A DNA stretch of 64,000 nt, taken from assembly GCA_963718605.1 (NCBI GenBank), contig OY970363.1:2480001-2544000 (forward strand). The letters run 5' to 3'. This document shows, piece after piece, positions 16,832 to 26,364 of the stretch (position 1 is the stretch's first letter; each line of letters starts with the position of its first letter). Made by a program: the position numbers and the translations under genes. The stretch comes from JACCXE01 sp963718605. Its GTDB lineage: Bacteria; Actinomycetota; Acidimicrobiia; Acidimicrobiales; JACCXE01. A model generated the notes under the pieces. The model ran no database searches and had not been told where the DNA came from. It worked only from the letters and a program-made list of their open reading frames with translations.

Positions 16832-18066
16832 TTCGGGACGACGCTGTTTTCGCGCTGATCGACCAGGAGAAGGAGCGTCAGATGACCACGCTCCAGCTGA
16901 TCGCGTCCGAGAACTTCACCAGCGAGGCCGTGATGGAGGCCACCGGATCGGTCCTCACCAACAAGTACTCCGAGGGCTATCCGGGCAAGCGCTACTACGG
17001 CGGCAACCGCATAATTGACGAGGTCGAGGCGATCGCGATCGAGCGCGTGAAGGACCTGTTCGGTGCCGCGCACGCCAACGTGCAGCCCCACTCGGGGGCG
17101 AACGCGAACGTCGCGACCTACCTCGCGTTGTTGCAGCCCGGCGACACCGTGCTCGGCCTCAGCCTCGACCACGGCGGCCACCTCACGCACGGCAAAGACG
17201 TGAACATCAGCGGTCGCCTCTACAACTTCGTGCCCTACGGACTGAGCGCGTCCGACGAGCGCCTCGACTACGACCAGATCCAATCGTTGGCCGACGAGCA
17301 CCAGCCGAAAATGATCGTGGCGGGCGCCACGGCTTACAGCCGCATCATCGAGCCTGAGCCGCTGCGCAAGATCGCCGACTCGTGCGGGGCGCTATTCATG
17401 TTCGACGCCGCGCACATCGCCGGCCTCATCGTGGGCGGCGTGCATCCGAACCCGATGCCGTTCGCCGACATCGTCACGTTCACCACCCATAAGACCCTGC
17501 GCGGCCCGCGCGGTGGCTGCATCCTCAGTGCGTCGCCTGAGTTGGGCAAGAAGATCGATTCGGCGGTGTTCCCCGGACTTCAGGGTGGCCCGCTCGAGCA
17601 CGTGATCGCCGGCAAAGCGGTTGCGTTTCTGGAGGCCGCGCAGCCCGAGTTCAAGACGTACGCGCAGCGGATTGTGAAGAACGCGCAGGCACTGGCCGAG
17701 GCACTGGCGGCGGAGGGTTTCCGCATCGTGTCGGGCGGGACCGACAACCACCTGATGCTCGTCGATCTGCGAACGTTCGACGCCGAACTCACCGGCAAGG
17801 TCGCGCAGGAAACCCTCGACAACGCCGGGATCACGTTGAACAAGAACACCATCCCCGACGACCCGCGTTCACCATTCGTCACGAGTGGTCTGCGCATCGG
17901 CACTGCTGCGGTCACGACGGCAGGCATGGGCGAATCGGAGATGCCGGTCGTCGCTCGTTTGATCGGCGAGGCGCTGCGGGGCCGGGACGAACCCGACACG
18001 CTCAGCACGATCCGCAAGGAAGTTGGCGAGCTCTGCGCCAAGTTCCCGCCGTACCCGTCGAACTAG
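16828..18066 (+). CDS. glyA: serine hydroxymethyltransferase
   Basis: The 412-residue PLP enzyme converts serine and tetrahydrofolate into glycine and methylene-tetrahydrofolate. LIASENFTSEAVM is the classic N-terminal signature, Lys222 in FTTHKTLRGPRGG binds PLP, and the YSEGYPGKRYYGG segment binds substrate. The length is normal. It is the last gene of the LMW-PTP-rpiB-glyA run. Gap 18067-18121 before the next gene shows no strong terminator. Confidence 0.97.
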   Translation: MIRDDAVFALIDQEKERQMTTLQLIASENFTSEAVMEATGSVLTNKYSEGYPGKRYYGGNRIIDEVEAIAIERVKDLFGAAHANVQPHSGANANVATYLALLQPGDTVLGLSLDHGGHLTHGKDVNISGRLYNFVPYGLSASDERLDYDQIQSLADEHQPKMIVAGATAYSRIIEPEPLRKIADSCGALFMFDAAHIAGLIVGGVHPNPMPFADIVTFTTHKTLRGPRGGCILSASPELGKKIDSAVFPGLQGGPLEHVIAGKAVAFLEAAQPEFKTYAQRIVKNAQALAEALAAEGFRIVSGGTDNHLMLVDLRTFDAELTGKVAQETLDNAGITLNKNTIPDDPRSPFVTSGLRIGTAAVTTAGMGESEMPVVARLIGEALRGRDEPDTLSTIRKEVGELCAKFPPYPSN

Positions 18067-18121
18067 ACCCACCTTCGGTGTAGAAGCCCGATCACATGGG
18101 CGCCGCTTGTAGCGTCGCCGA

Positions 18122-19292
18122 ATGACCTCAGCGGCAGTTGCGTATCTGGCGATCCTGGTCGTCTCCGCACTTGCCAGCTACGGACTGAACTGGGCGTGGC
18201 GGTGGTTCGCGCTGCGACGGGGGATTCTGAAACAACCCGGTGCGCGCGACCGCGACATCCATACCAAGCCGATCGCCGACGCCAGCGGCATCGCCATGCT
18301 CGGCGCGTTCCTCGTCGCCATGTTCATCGCCTGGCGCCTCCCGTTTTTCGGCGGGGTCTTCCGGGACTCGTCCGAGCCGCTCGGTGTGGTGATCGGCGCC
18401 TCGATCATCGTGTTCATCCAGTTCATCGACGACCTGCGCGAGTTGTCGCCGCCCGCCAAGCTGGCCGGCGTCGTGCTGGGGGCATCGGTCATGTACTTCT
18501 TCGGCCTCTCGATGTTCTATTTCCGCATCCCCTTCGCGGGCTTCGTGGTGCTCGCCGCCGACGTCGCGCCCCTGATGACCGTCCTCTGGGTGGCCGGGAT
18601 GACCCAAGCCGTCAACTTGATGGACGGGCTGGACGGCCTCGCCGCCGGGGTCGTCGCGATCGCAGCGGCCTCGTTCACGATTTACGCACAGCGCCTGTCC
18701 GACGGCGGCCTGCTGGCGCCGGAGAACCTCGGCCCGCTGCTGGCGGTGATCGCCTGCGGCATCTGCCTCGGCTACTTGCCCCACAACATCCATCCGGCCC
18801 GACTGCTGATGGGAGACAGCGGCGCCTACCTGCTGGGCGTGTTGATGGCCGCCTCCACCCTGGTGGTCGGCGGGCGCATCGCCGACCAGTTCAGCGGCCA
18901 GACCTACTTCTTCTACGCGCCCGATCTTCATCCCGCTGTTCATCCTGGGCGTGCCGATCCTCGACGTCGCCTGGTCGATCATCCGGCGCACGTACCGGCG
19001 GACCGGCTTTGGCACAGCCGACGCCGAACACATCCACCATCGCCTCATGCGCCTCGGCCACGGCCAGCGTCGCTCCGTGTTCATTCTGTGGACGTGGACC
19101 GCGATTCTCTCGGCGTTCGTGCTGTATCCCACCTTCGCCGGGGCCGACCGCCAACTTGCGAACCGCATCGTGCCGTTCGCCGTAGCCGGACTTGGCCTCG
19201 CGCTCTACACGCTCTTTCACCCCCGAGTACGGGACAAAAGCCGGACCGACCACCCCACCTCCCAGTGGCAGAGCAAGACCCCCGCCGAGTAG
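18122..19292 (+). CDS. undecaprenyl-phosphate sugar-1-phosphate transferase, WecA/TagO-like (one frame break)
   Basis: A polytopic membrane enzyme of the MraY/WecA family that moves a GlcNAc-1-phosphate-type group to the polyprenyl carrier at the cytosolic face, starting cell-wall polymer synthesis. Seen are many hydrophobic segments, FIQFIDDLRELSP (the DDxxD-type motif), NLMDGLDGLAAG and the magnesium-site MGDSGAYLLG. Near 18920 one extra C in a CCC run breaks the frame. The continuation, with the family's HIHHRLMRLGHGQ motif, ends at 19292. The gene occupies the position of rfe (Rv1302) next to the atp operon in mycobacteria. Confidence 0.9.
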
Positions 19293-19369
19293 CTTGACCG
19301 CCCGCTAAGGGGTGGAGTCCTCAGCGAAATGTCGCTTCGAGAATTTTCACGGGTTTTTGTAGGAAAAGT

Positions 19370-19398
19370 TTGCGCGCCTGCATCCTTAGGCGTACATT
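19370..19398 (+). promoter_or_regulatory. candidate sigma70-type promoter of the atp operon
   Basis: TTGCGC at 19370-19375 and TACATT at 19393-19398 are 17 bp apart, in an AT-richer stretch than the surroundings. It lies about 70 bp upstream of the first atp-cluster gene. The assignment rests on pattern and position only. Confidence 0.4.
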
Positions 19399-19466
19399 GA
19401 GAAAAGTTTCACAAGCTCAAAATTGCAGTTTGGAAACGCAAAGTTCTAATCGTCAGGGGATCGCAA

Positions 19467-19718
19467 GTGGAACAAGCAGGAGCCCGCAGGGGGCTGTACC
19501 AAGGGTTGGATGACGCCAATGTCCGTGCGATCCAACTCGTGGTCACACCACTGCTGATGGCCCTGCTCGGCGTGTTACTCGATCACAAACTGGGCACCGG
19601 CCCGTTCCTGGCAATCGGTCTCGGCATCCTCGGCCTCTTCGGCGAGTGCGTGCGGGCCTACACCTCGTATCAAATCAAGATGAAGCAAGCGGAGGAGGGC
19701 AAGCCATGGGTGAGGTAG
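19467..19718 (+). CDS. AtpZ/AtpI-like small membrane protein
   Basis: An 83-residue protein with two predicted membrane helices (VVTPLLMALLGVLLDH and FLAIGLGILGLFGECV) and polar ends, starting at GTG 19467. Its size, topology and place ahead of the atp genes match the small F1Fo-ATPase accessory proteins of the AtpZ/putative F0F1-ATPase family, which help c-ring assembly or Mg/Ca transport. It overlaps the next gene by 13 bp, so the two are likely cotranslated. The assignment is by topology and context rather than a strong motif. Confidence 0.7.
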   Translation: MEQAGARRGLYQGLDDANVRAIQLVVTPLLMALLGVLLDHKLGTGPFLAIGLGILGLFGECVRAYTSYQIKMKQAEEGKPWVR

Positions 19719-20134
19719 CCACGGCTCAGAACCCCCAACGCGAGATCGTGCTCGACATGGCCAAGCGCGGCCTCGTGGTCAGCCCGGTGCTCGTGCTCAT
19801 CGGCGGCCTCGGCTGGGGCGTCAACGGTGCGCTGTCGGTGCTGTTCGCGCTCGGCGTCGTGTTGGTCAACTTTGCTGCATCCGCCGCGGTCGTGAAGAAG
19901 TCGGTCGAACTGCCGCCGAGCTTCATCATGATGGCGGTGCTCGGCGGATTCGCCGTCCGCATGTTGTTCGTTCTCGGCGCGATCACCGTCGCCGGTCACT
20001 TCAGTTGGGTGAGCAAGGTGCCGCTCGGTCTCACGATCGTGTTGACGCACCTCGGCCTCCTCTTCTGGGAGACCCGCCACGTCTCGATTTCGCTCGCTTA
20101 TCCCGGTCTCAAGCCTCGTAGAGGAGACGCATAG
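19706..20134 (+). CDS. atpI: ATP synthase subunit I-like protein
   Basis: A 142-residue membrane protein with about four hydrophobic helices (LVVSPVLVLIGGLGWG, LFALGVVLVNFAASAAVV, MMAVLGGFAVRMLFVLGAIT, LGLTIVLTHLGLLFWE). This topology and the position directly upstream of atpB fit the AtpI family (Rv1303 equivalent in mycobacteria), an assembly factor for the c ring. ATG 19706 is chosen inside the previous gene because upstream sequence in this frame is a shadow. The stop overlaps the atpB start by one base. Confidence 0.72.
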   Translation: MGEVATAQNPQREIVLDMAKRGLVVSPVLVLIGGLGWGVNGALSVLFALGVVLVNFAASAAVVKKSVELPPSFIMMAVLGGFAVRMLFVLGAITVAGHFSWVSKVPLGLTIVLTHLGLLFWETRHVSISLAYPGLKPRRGDA

Positions 20135-20898
20135 TGCTGTTCGCGTTGGAATTCCCGCCCGTATCCCACCTGGTCAACTGGCCAAACCTGTGGGGCACCG
20201 ACGGCATGTTCGCGGTCAACAAGGTCGTGCTGTTGTTCTGGGCGGCCACGATCATCACGTGCGCCGTGTTCCTGCTCGGCCGCAAGGGCCAACTTGTGCC
20301 CACCGGCGTGCAGAACCTCGCCGAGCTCGCGGTCGAGTTCATCGAGAAGCAGATCGTGCTGCAGACCATGGGACCGCAGGGCCTGCCCTTCGTCCCGTTC
20401 CTGCTCACGATCTTCTCGTTCATCCTCACGCTGAACTTGATCGGTCTGCTGCCGCTCGTGCAGATGCCGCCCAACGCCCGCATCGCGCTGCCGATGTTCA
20501 TGGCCGTGCTCGTGTGGCTCATCTACAACGCGATGGGCATCTTGAAGAACGGCTTCTTCGGCTACTTCAAGCATGTGCTGTTCCCGCCGGGGGTGCCCAA
20601 GGCGCTCTACATCCTCGTGACGCCGATCAACTTCGTGTCCGACATCTTCGTGCGGCCCTTCGCCCTCATGGTCCGACTCTTCGCCAACATGCTGGCGGGC
20701 CACCTCATCCTCGTGTCGTTCGCAGTGCTGTCCGCGGCGCTGTTCGACGCCACAAAGATCGGCGCCATCGCGCCATTTGCTCTCGAGATTGCGCTGACGG
20801 GCTTCGAGTTCCTCGTGGCCTTCCTGCAGGCGTACATCTTCACGATCCTCGCCGGTGTGTTCATCGGCTTGGCAATGGGTTCACCCGACCACCACTAA
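20134..20898 (+). CDS. atpB: ATP synthase Fo subunit a
   Basis: The 254-residue integral membrane protein forms the proton half-channels beside the c ring. The essential arginine lies in the helix RPFALMVRLFANMLAGH, and the conserved C-terminal helix has FEFLVAFLQAYIFTIL with the Gln-Ala-Tyr pattern. Five to six membrane helices are evident. The start is GTG 20134, overlapping the stop of the preceding atpI-like gene by a single base. Confidence 0.96.
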   Translation: MLFALEFPPVSHLVNWPNLWGTDGMFAVNKVVLLFWAATIITCAVFLLGRKGQLVPTGVQNLAELAVEFIEKQIVLQTMGPQGLPFVPFLLTIFSFILTLNLIGLLPLVQMPPNARIALPMFMAVLVWLIYNAMGILKNGFFGYFKHVLFPPGVPKALYILVTPINFVSDIFVRPFALMVRLFANMLAGHLILVSFAVLSAALFDATKIGAIAPFALEIALTGFEFLVAFLQAYIFTILAGVFIGLAMGSPDHH

Positions 20899-20922
20899 CA
20901 AAAAGAGAATCAAGGAGCCACA

Positions 20923-21207
20923 GTGCTACTGCACCTCACCCTGCTGCATCTGACGCACTTCATCGGTGCGCAAGACGCCGGCGAACTCGTCAAGGGCCTC
21001 ACGGCCATCGGCCGAGGCATTGCCTACGGTGGCGCGGCCATCGGCCCAGGCATCGGCATCGGCATCGTCGTTGGTAACGCCATCACGGCCATGTCCCGTC
21101 AGCCCGAATCGGCTGGTCAGGTTCAGACCACGATGTTCCTCGGCATCGCCTTCACCGAAGCGCTCGCGCTCTTCGGCTTCGTTCTTGCGTTCATCGTCTC
21201 CGGTTAA
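20923..21207 (+). CDS. atpE: ATP synthase Fo subunit c
   Basis: A 94-residue hairpin proteolipid. The first helix carries the glycine-rich GGAAIGPGIGIGIVVGNA, the polar loop has SRQPE, and the second helix contains the ion-carrying Glu79 in FTEALALFGFVLAFI. Glu with no Na+-binding polar pattern indicates proton coupling. A strong AAGGAG ribosome site precedes the GTG start, as expected for the subunit made in excess. The ~20-residue N-terminal extension before the first helix is longer than in E. coli but common in actinobacteria. Confidence 0.96.
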   Translation: MLLHLTLLHLTHFIGAQDAGELVKGLTAIGRGIAYGGAAIGPGIGIGIVVGNAITAMSRQPESAGQVQTTMFLGIAFTEALALFGFVLAFIVSG

Positions 21208-21220
21208 GAGAGGGCTGCAC

Positions 21221-21869
21221 ATGCGTATTCGACATCTGCTTGCCGCTCTCGGCGTTGCGGTCGTGTCGCTGCTCGGTCCTGTAAAGGCCGCATCGGCCGA
21301 ACCGGCGAACGAAGCGACTCACGAGTGCATCGAACTGTTGGAGAAGGGCCAGCGCGATCGACGACTGCCAAAAGTCGCCGAACCCGCTGGTCCCGGCGAC
21401 CAACGAGCTCATCTGGGGCGGTCTCGGCTTCGTGATCGTGTTCGGCGTGCTCAGCAAGTTCGCGTATCCCGCCATCGCCAAGGCGATGAAGGACCGCACC
21501 GAGCGCATCCGCGAGTCGATCGACGAAGCCGACAAGCTGAAGGCCGAGGCGGCAGCCGCACTGGCGCAGTACCAAGCGTCGATTGCCGATTCGAAGGCTG
21601 AAGCGAACCGCATCGTCGACGAGGCCCGTCAGGCCGCCGAGACCGTGCGCGCCGACATCATCGCCCGCGCCGAAGCCGAGGCCAACGACATCAAGGCCAA
21701 GGGCCGCGATGACGTCGAAGCCGGCAAGGCCCGCGCCATCGCCGAGCTCCAGAGCCAGGTGGGTGACCTCACGATCGCCCTGGCCGAGAAGGTCGTCGAA
21801 CGCAGCCTCGACACCGAGGCCAATCGCGCCCTGATCGACAACTACATCACCAATCTCGGAAACAAGTAG
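21221..21869 (+). CDS. atpF: ATP synthase Fo subunit b with N-terminal signal peptide (one frame break)
   Basis: The peripheral-stalk subunit. It starts at ATG 21221 with a cleavable-looking signal (RIRHLLAALGVAVVSLLG then a small-residue AASAEPAN region), followed by a short acidic segment. After one extra G in a GGG run near 21346 the frame changes and continues through the membrane helix LIWGGLGFVIVFGVLS and a long charged coiled coil ending KVVERSLDTEANRALIDNYI. Joined, it is ~215 residues. A signal peptide on subunit b is unusual against E. coli but its N terminus is periplasmic anyway, so topology is consistent. Confidence 0.88.
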
Positions 21870-21876
21870 GTAACTG

Positions 21877-22401
21877 ATGTCTGCACGAGCCGACGGATAC
21901 GCAGCGGCGTTTTACGCCGTGGCTGAAGCGGAAGATGCTGTCGCGGTAGTCGAGGACGAACTGCACGCGGTGGCGCGGGCACTCGAGTCCAACGACGAAC
22001 TCCGCACCACGCTCACCGACCAAGCCGTACCCGCCGACCTCCGCCAGGGGATCGTCGAGGACCTGCTCGGTTCGCGTGCTCATCCGGTCACGACGTCGCT
22101 GGTCAGCTTTGTGGTGGGAGCTGGCCGTGCGCGTGAGCTTCCGGCGATCGTCGACGCCTTCATTGCGAAGGCGGCCGATTCCCGGGCCGAGGCCGTGGCC
22201 GAAGTCCGATCCGCCGTCGCACTCGACGAGGATCAAAAGACCCGTCTTGCCGCCGCGTTGAGCAAGGAAACCGGCAAGAAGATCAGTGTCAAGGTCACCG
22301 TCGATCCGAGCGTGATGGGCGGCCTCGTCGCTCAAATCGGCGACACGGTTATCGACGGCAGCGTGCGCCGCCGTCTCGATCAACTCAAGGAAAGCGTGTA
22401 A
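21877..22401 (+). CDS. atpH: ATP synthase F1 subunit delta
   Basis: The 174-residue OSCP/delta subunit connects the b stalk to the alpha3beta3 head. An N-terminal helical bundle (DGYAAAFYAVAEAEDAVAVV) and the conserved C-terminal DPSVMGGLVAQIGDTVIDGS are typical. Length is normal, in contrast to mycobacteria, where b and delta are fused as a separate long protein. The gene follows atpF by 7 bp and precedes atpA by 5 bp. Confidence 0.95.
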   Translation: MSARADGYAAAFYAVAEAEDAVAVVEDELHAVARALESNDELRTTLTDQAVPADLRQGIVEDLLGSRAHPVTTSLVSFVVGAGRARELPAIVDAFIAKAADSRAEAVAEVRSAVALDEDQKTRLAAALSKETGKKISVKVTVDPSVMGGLVAQIGDTVIDGSVRRRLDQLKESV

Positions 22402-22406
22402 CTCAC

Positions 22407-23939
22407 GTGTCTATGTCGTTCAACATTGATTCAGGCGACATCGCCTCCGCGGTACGCAAGCGGCTCGAGGGCTACACGCCCACGACCGCGTCGGCCCAAG
22501 TCGGCCGCGTTGTCGAGGTCGGCGACGGTATTGCTCGCGTCGGCGGCCTGCCCAGCGCGGCGGTCAACGAACTCCTCGAGTTCGAGGGCGGCGTGCAAGG
22601 CATTGCGCTGAACCTCGACGAAGAGTCGATCGGTGCCGTGCTCCTCGGCGATCCGCAGCACATCGAGGAAGGCCAGACCGTCAAGGCCACCGGCCGCATC
22701 CTCGAGATCGCGGTGGGTGACGGGCTGCTCGGTCGCGTGGTCGACCCGCTGGGTCATCCGCTCGACGGCAAGGGTCCGATCCCGCAGGACATCATCCGGC
22801 GCGTCGAGATCCAGGCGCCCGGCGTGGTGGACCGCCAGCCGGTGAAGGAGCCGTTGCAGACCGGCATCAAGGTGATCGACGCGATGACGCCGATCGGTCG
22901 TGGCCAGCGTGAGCTGATCATCGGCGACCGCAAGACAGGCAAGACCTCGGTTGCGGTCGACACGATCATCAACCAAAAGGGCCTCGGCGTGAAGTGCATC
23001 TACGTCGGCATTGGCCAGAAGGCATCCACGGTCGCCGAGCTGGTCGCGACCCTCGAAGCCGCTGGCGCGATGGAGTACACGGTCGTGGTCAACGCCGCCG
23101 CGTCGGACCCGCCCCCCTTCAAGTACCTCGCTCCGTACTCGGGCTGCGCCATGGGCCAGCACTGGATGGAAGCCGGCGAGTCCGCACTCATCGTGTACGA
23201 CGATCTCTCCAAGCAGGCCGAGGCCTACCGCGCCATGTCGCTGCTGCTGCGCCGCCCGCCGGGCCGCGAGGCCTACCCCGGCGACGTCTTCTATCTGCAC
23301 AGCCGCCTGCTCGAGCGCGCCGCCCGCCTGTCCAAGGAACTCGGATCCGGTTCGCTTACCGCGCTGCCGATCATCGAGACCAAGGCCGGCGACATCTCGG
23401 CCTACATCCCGACCAACGTCATCTCGATCACCGACGGCCAGATCTTCCTCGACCTCGACTTGTTCAACTCGGGCGTGCGCCCGGCGATGAACGTGGGTAC
23501 CTCGGTTTCCCGAGTCGGTGGGTCGGCGCAGATCAAGGCCATGAAGGGCGTCGCCGGTTCGCTCAAGCTCGACCTCGCGAACTTCCGTGAGCTCGAAGCG
23601 TTCGCAGGTTTCGGCGCCGAGTTGGACAAGGCCTCGCAGAACCTGATTGACCGCGGCCGCCGCCTGGTTGAGTTGCTCAAGCAAACCAATGGCCAGCCGC
23701 TGCCGATTCAGGATCAGGTGATCTCGATCTTTGCCGGCACCAAGGGCTACCTCGACGAGCTCGATGTCGCGGACGTCCGCCGCTTCGAGTCGGAGTTGCT
23801 CGCCGACATCAAGGCTCGTCACGCCCAGATCCTCGACACCATCAAGGCGGGCGACGCGTTGCCCGAAGACGAGCTGGCGGCTGCAGTCGAAGACTTCAAG
23901 AGCCGCTTCACCCCATCCGTCGCTACGGCCGAGGCATAA
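22407..23939 (+). CDS. atpA: ATP synthase F1 subunit alpha
   Basis: The 510-residue regulatory nucleotide-binding subunit of the F1 head. The P-loop is GDRKTGKTSVAVDTI, followed by the GQKASTVAELV and the signature PAMNVGTSVSRVGGSAQIKAMK. All three domains (beta barrel, nucleotide fold, C-terminal helical bundle) are complete. It starts at GTG 22407. An ATG three codons in (22413) is an alternative. Confidence 0.98.
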   Translation: MSMSFNIDSGDIASAVRKRLEGYTPTTASAQVGRVVEVGDGIARVGGLPSAAVNELLEFEGGVQGIALNLDEESIGAVLLGDPQHIEEGQTVKATGRILEIAVGDGLLGRVVDPLGHPLDGKGPIPQDIIRRVEIQAPGVVDRQPVKEPLQTGIKVIDAMTPIGRGQRELIIGDRKTGKTSVAVDTIINQKGLGVKCIYVGIGQKASTVAELVATLEAAGAMEYTVVVNAAASDPPPFKYLAPYSGCAMGQHWMEAGESALIVYDDLSKQAEAYRAMSLLLRRPPGREAYPGDVFYLHSRLLERAARLSKELGSGSLTALPIIETKAGDISAYIPTNVISITDGQIFLDLDLFNSGVRPAMNVGTSVSRVGGSAQIKAMKGVAGSLKLDLANFRELEAFAGFGAELDKASQNLIDRGRRLVELLKQTNGQPLPIQDQVISIFAGTKGYLDELDVADVRRFESELLADIKARHAQILDTIKAGDALPEDELAAAVEDFKSRFTPSVATAEA

Positions 23940-23950
23940 GGACCGGATAG

Positions 23951-24899
23951 ATGGCAGGCGGCAAGGAGCGGGTTCTCCGGCGACGGATCAAGAGCGTGGA
24001 GTCTTCGAAGAAGATCACGCCGCGCCATGGAGCTCATCGCGGCCAGCCGGATTCACAAGGCGCAACAGCGCGTCGCCGCCGCCCGCCCTTACAGCGAGCA
24101 GATCACTGCGGTGATCCGCAACCTCGCGGCCGCCGGCGCCGGCGGCGGGCATCCGCTGCTGACTCCACGCGAGACGGTGACCAACGTCGGCTTCGTCGTG
24201 ATCTGCGCCGACCGCGGCCTCGCCGGTGGCTACAACTCCGGCGTGCTGCGCCAGGCCGAACGCCAGATCAAAGACGAGGTGGCCGCGGGCCACGGGTACG
24301 TGCTCATCCTCGTCGGCAAGAAAGCGCGCGACTACTTCCGCTTCCGCGGCTACACGATCGCGGCGAGCTTCACGGGCATGAGCGACAACCCCTCGTACGA
24401 AGATGCGCGTGCCGTCGGCGAAGAAGTGCGCACGCGCTTTGAGGCCGAGGAGATCGACCGCGTCGAACTCCTCTACACGCAGTTCCTCTCGGTCGGTACC
24501 CAGCGCGTGCTCTCGCGGCAGTTCATGCCGATCGAGGCCGAAGCGGTCACCGAAAAGCCCGAAGGGCCCCAGGCCGACTACGAGTACGAGCCCGAGCCCG
24601 ACGACATCCTCAACAGCCTGTTGCCGCGCTACGCCGAGGCCCGCCTGTTTGCCGCGCTGCTCGACGCCGCCGCATCTGAACACGCCGCACGCCAGCGCGC
24701 GATGAAGTCCGCTACCGACAACGCCGAAGAACTGATCAAGGTGCTGTCGCGTGAAATGAACCGGGCCCGCCAGGAATCGATCACCACCGAGATCCTCGAG
24801 ATCGTCGGCGGAGCCGAAGCCCTCGCGCAGGGCTCTGACGGCGAGACCGACTACCTCGCTGACCACATGTTTGCCACCGATCTCATGCCGAACCGCTAG
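23951..24899 (+). CDS. atpG: ATP synthase F1 subunit gamma (one frame break)
   Basis: The rotor shaft subunit. The N-terminal helix begins at ATG 23951 (AGGKERVLRRRIKSVESSKKIT). The expected continuation RAMELIAASRIHKAQ is read only after shifting one base: an extra C in the run at about 24019-24025 breaks the frame. From there the frame runs to 24899, including the central Rossmann-like domain (VVICADRGLAGGYNSGVL) and the C-terminal helix (ALAMKSATDNAEEL-type). Joined, about 315 residues. A genuine null would be lethal or severely costly, so a base-call error is likely. Confidence 0.92.
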
Positions 24900-24910
24900 G
24901 AGCACCGCTG

Positions 24911-26359
24911 ATGACCCTCACCGCTGACACCCCCGTCCACGCTCTGAAGGACGGGCGCATCGTCGCCATCGTCGGCCCCGTTGTCGACGTCGAGTTCCCG
25001 CCGGACGCGCTGCCCGAGTTGCACGGCGCGCTTGAGTTCGACGTGATCGTCGACGGCAAGCCGTCGCCGATCGTGGCCGAAGTCGCGCAGCACATCGGTG
25101 ACAGCCGCGTGCGCGCCATTTGCATGCGTGCGACCGACGGTCTCATTCGCGGCACCACGGTGCGCAACCTCGGCCGCGGAATCACGGTGCCCGTCGGCGA
25201 CGGCACGCTGGGTCACGTCTTCAACGTGATCGGCGAAGCCCTCGACGCTCGCGGCGAGACGCTGCCGAACCTCGACGAGCGCTGGGAAATTCACCGTCCC
25301 GCACCCGCCTTCGCCGACCTCGACCCTGCCACCAAGATGTTCGAGACCGGCCTGAAGGTCGTCGACCTTCTCGAGCCCTACCGCCAGGGCGGCAAGATCG
25401 GCCTGTTCGGCGGTGCCGGCGTAGGCAAGACCGTGATGATTCAGGAAATGATCATCCGGGTCGCCCGCCAGCACGGTGGTGTGTCGGTGTTCGCCGGTGT
25501 CGGCGAGCGCACCCGTGAGGGCAACGACCTCTGGTTGGAAATGGAAGAGTCGGGCGTTCTCAAGAACACCGCGCTCGTCTACGGCCAGATGGACGAGCCC
25601 CCCGGCGTGCGGTTCCGCGTCGCGCTGTCCGCACTGACGATGGCTGAGTACTTCCGCGACGTGCAGGGCCAGGACGTGCTGCTGTTCGTCGACAACATCT
25701 TCCGCTTCACGCAGGCCGGCACCGAAGTGTCGACTCTGCTCGGTCGCATGCCGTCCTCGGTGGGCTACTCGCCGACGCTGGCCGACGAAATGGGCGAACT
25801 GCAAGAGCGCATTACGTCGGTCAAGGGCAAGTCGATTACGTCGCTGCAGGCCGTGTACGTGCCCGCCGACGACTACACCGACCCGGCGCCGTTCACTGCG
25901 TTCACCCACTTCGACGCCACCACCAACCTCGACCGCGGCGTGTTCGCCAAGGGCATCTTCCCGGCGGTCGATCCGTTGGCGTCGACGTCGAACATCCTGC
26001 AGCCCCACATCGTGGGCGAAGAGCACTACAACGTCGCTCGTCGCACGATCCAGGTGCTGCAGCGCTACAAGGAACTGCAGGACATCATCGCCATCCTCGG
26101 CCTCGACGAACTCACCGAAGACGACAAGGTCCTCGTCGGTCGGGCACGCAAGATCGAGAAGTTCCTCGGTCAGCCGATGTATGCCGGTGAGCCCTTCACA
26201 CAGATCCCGGGCGCAAACGTTCCCGTCCTCGAGACCGTCGAAGCGTTCGGCAAACTCCTCGAGGGCGAGTTCGACGAACTGCCCGAGCAGGCGTTCTTCA
26301 ACGTCGGTGGTATCGACGACCTCATGAAGAAGGCCGACACGCTCAAGGCGCAGGGCTAG
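24911..26359 (+). CDS. atpD: ATP synthase F1 subunit beta
   Basis: The 482-residue catalytic subunit. The P-loop GGAGVGKT is at residues 167-174, the catalytic Glu lies in AGVGERTREGND, and the DELSEED counterpart reads LDELTEDDK. The ATP synthase alpha/beta signature PAVDPLASTS is present. Starts at ATG 24911, 11 bp after atpG. Confidence 0.98.
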   Translation: MTLTADTPVHALKDGRIVAIVGPVVDVEFPPDALPELHGALEFDVIVDGKPSPIVAEVAQHIGDSRVRAICMRATDGLIRGTTVRNLGRGITVPVGDGTLGHVFNVIGEALDARGETLPNLDERWEIHRPAPAFADLDPATKMFETGLKVVDLLEPYRQGGKIGLFGGAGVGKTVMIQEMIIRVARQHGGVSVFAGVGERTREGNDLWLEMEESGVLKNTALVYGQMDEPPGVRFRVALSALTMAEYFRDVQGQDVLLFVDNIFRFTQAGTEVSTLLGRMPSSVGYSPTLADEMGELQERITSVKGKSITSLQAVYVPADDYTDPAPFTAFTHFDATTNLDRGVFAKGIFPAVDPLASTSNILQPHIVGEEHYNVARRTIQVLQRYKELQDIIAILGLDELTEDDKVLVGRARKIEKFLGQPMYAGEPFTQIPGANVPVLETVEAFGKLLEGEFDELPEQAFFNVGGIDDLMKKADTLKAQG

Positions 26360-26364
26360 AACAA

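Noticed and set aside
22431..23822. 463-codon minus-strand frame antisense to atpA
   Set aside because: It is a GC-driven shadow of a highly conserved gene, without recognisable domains.
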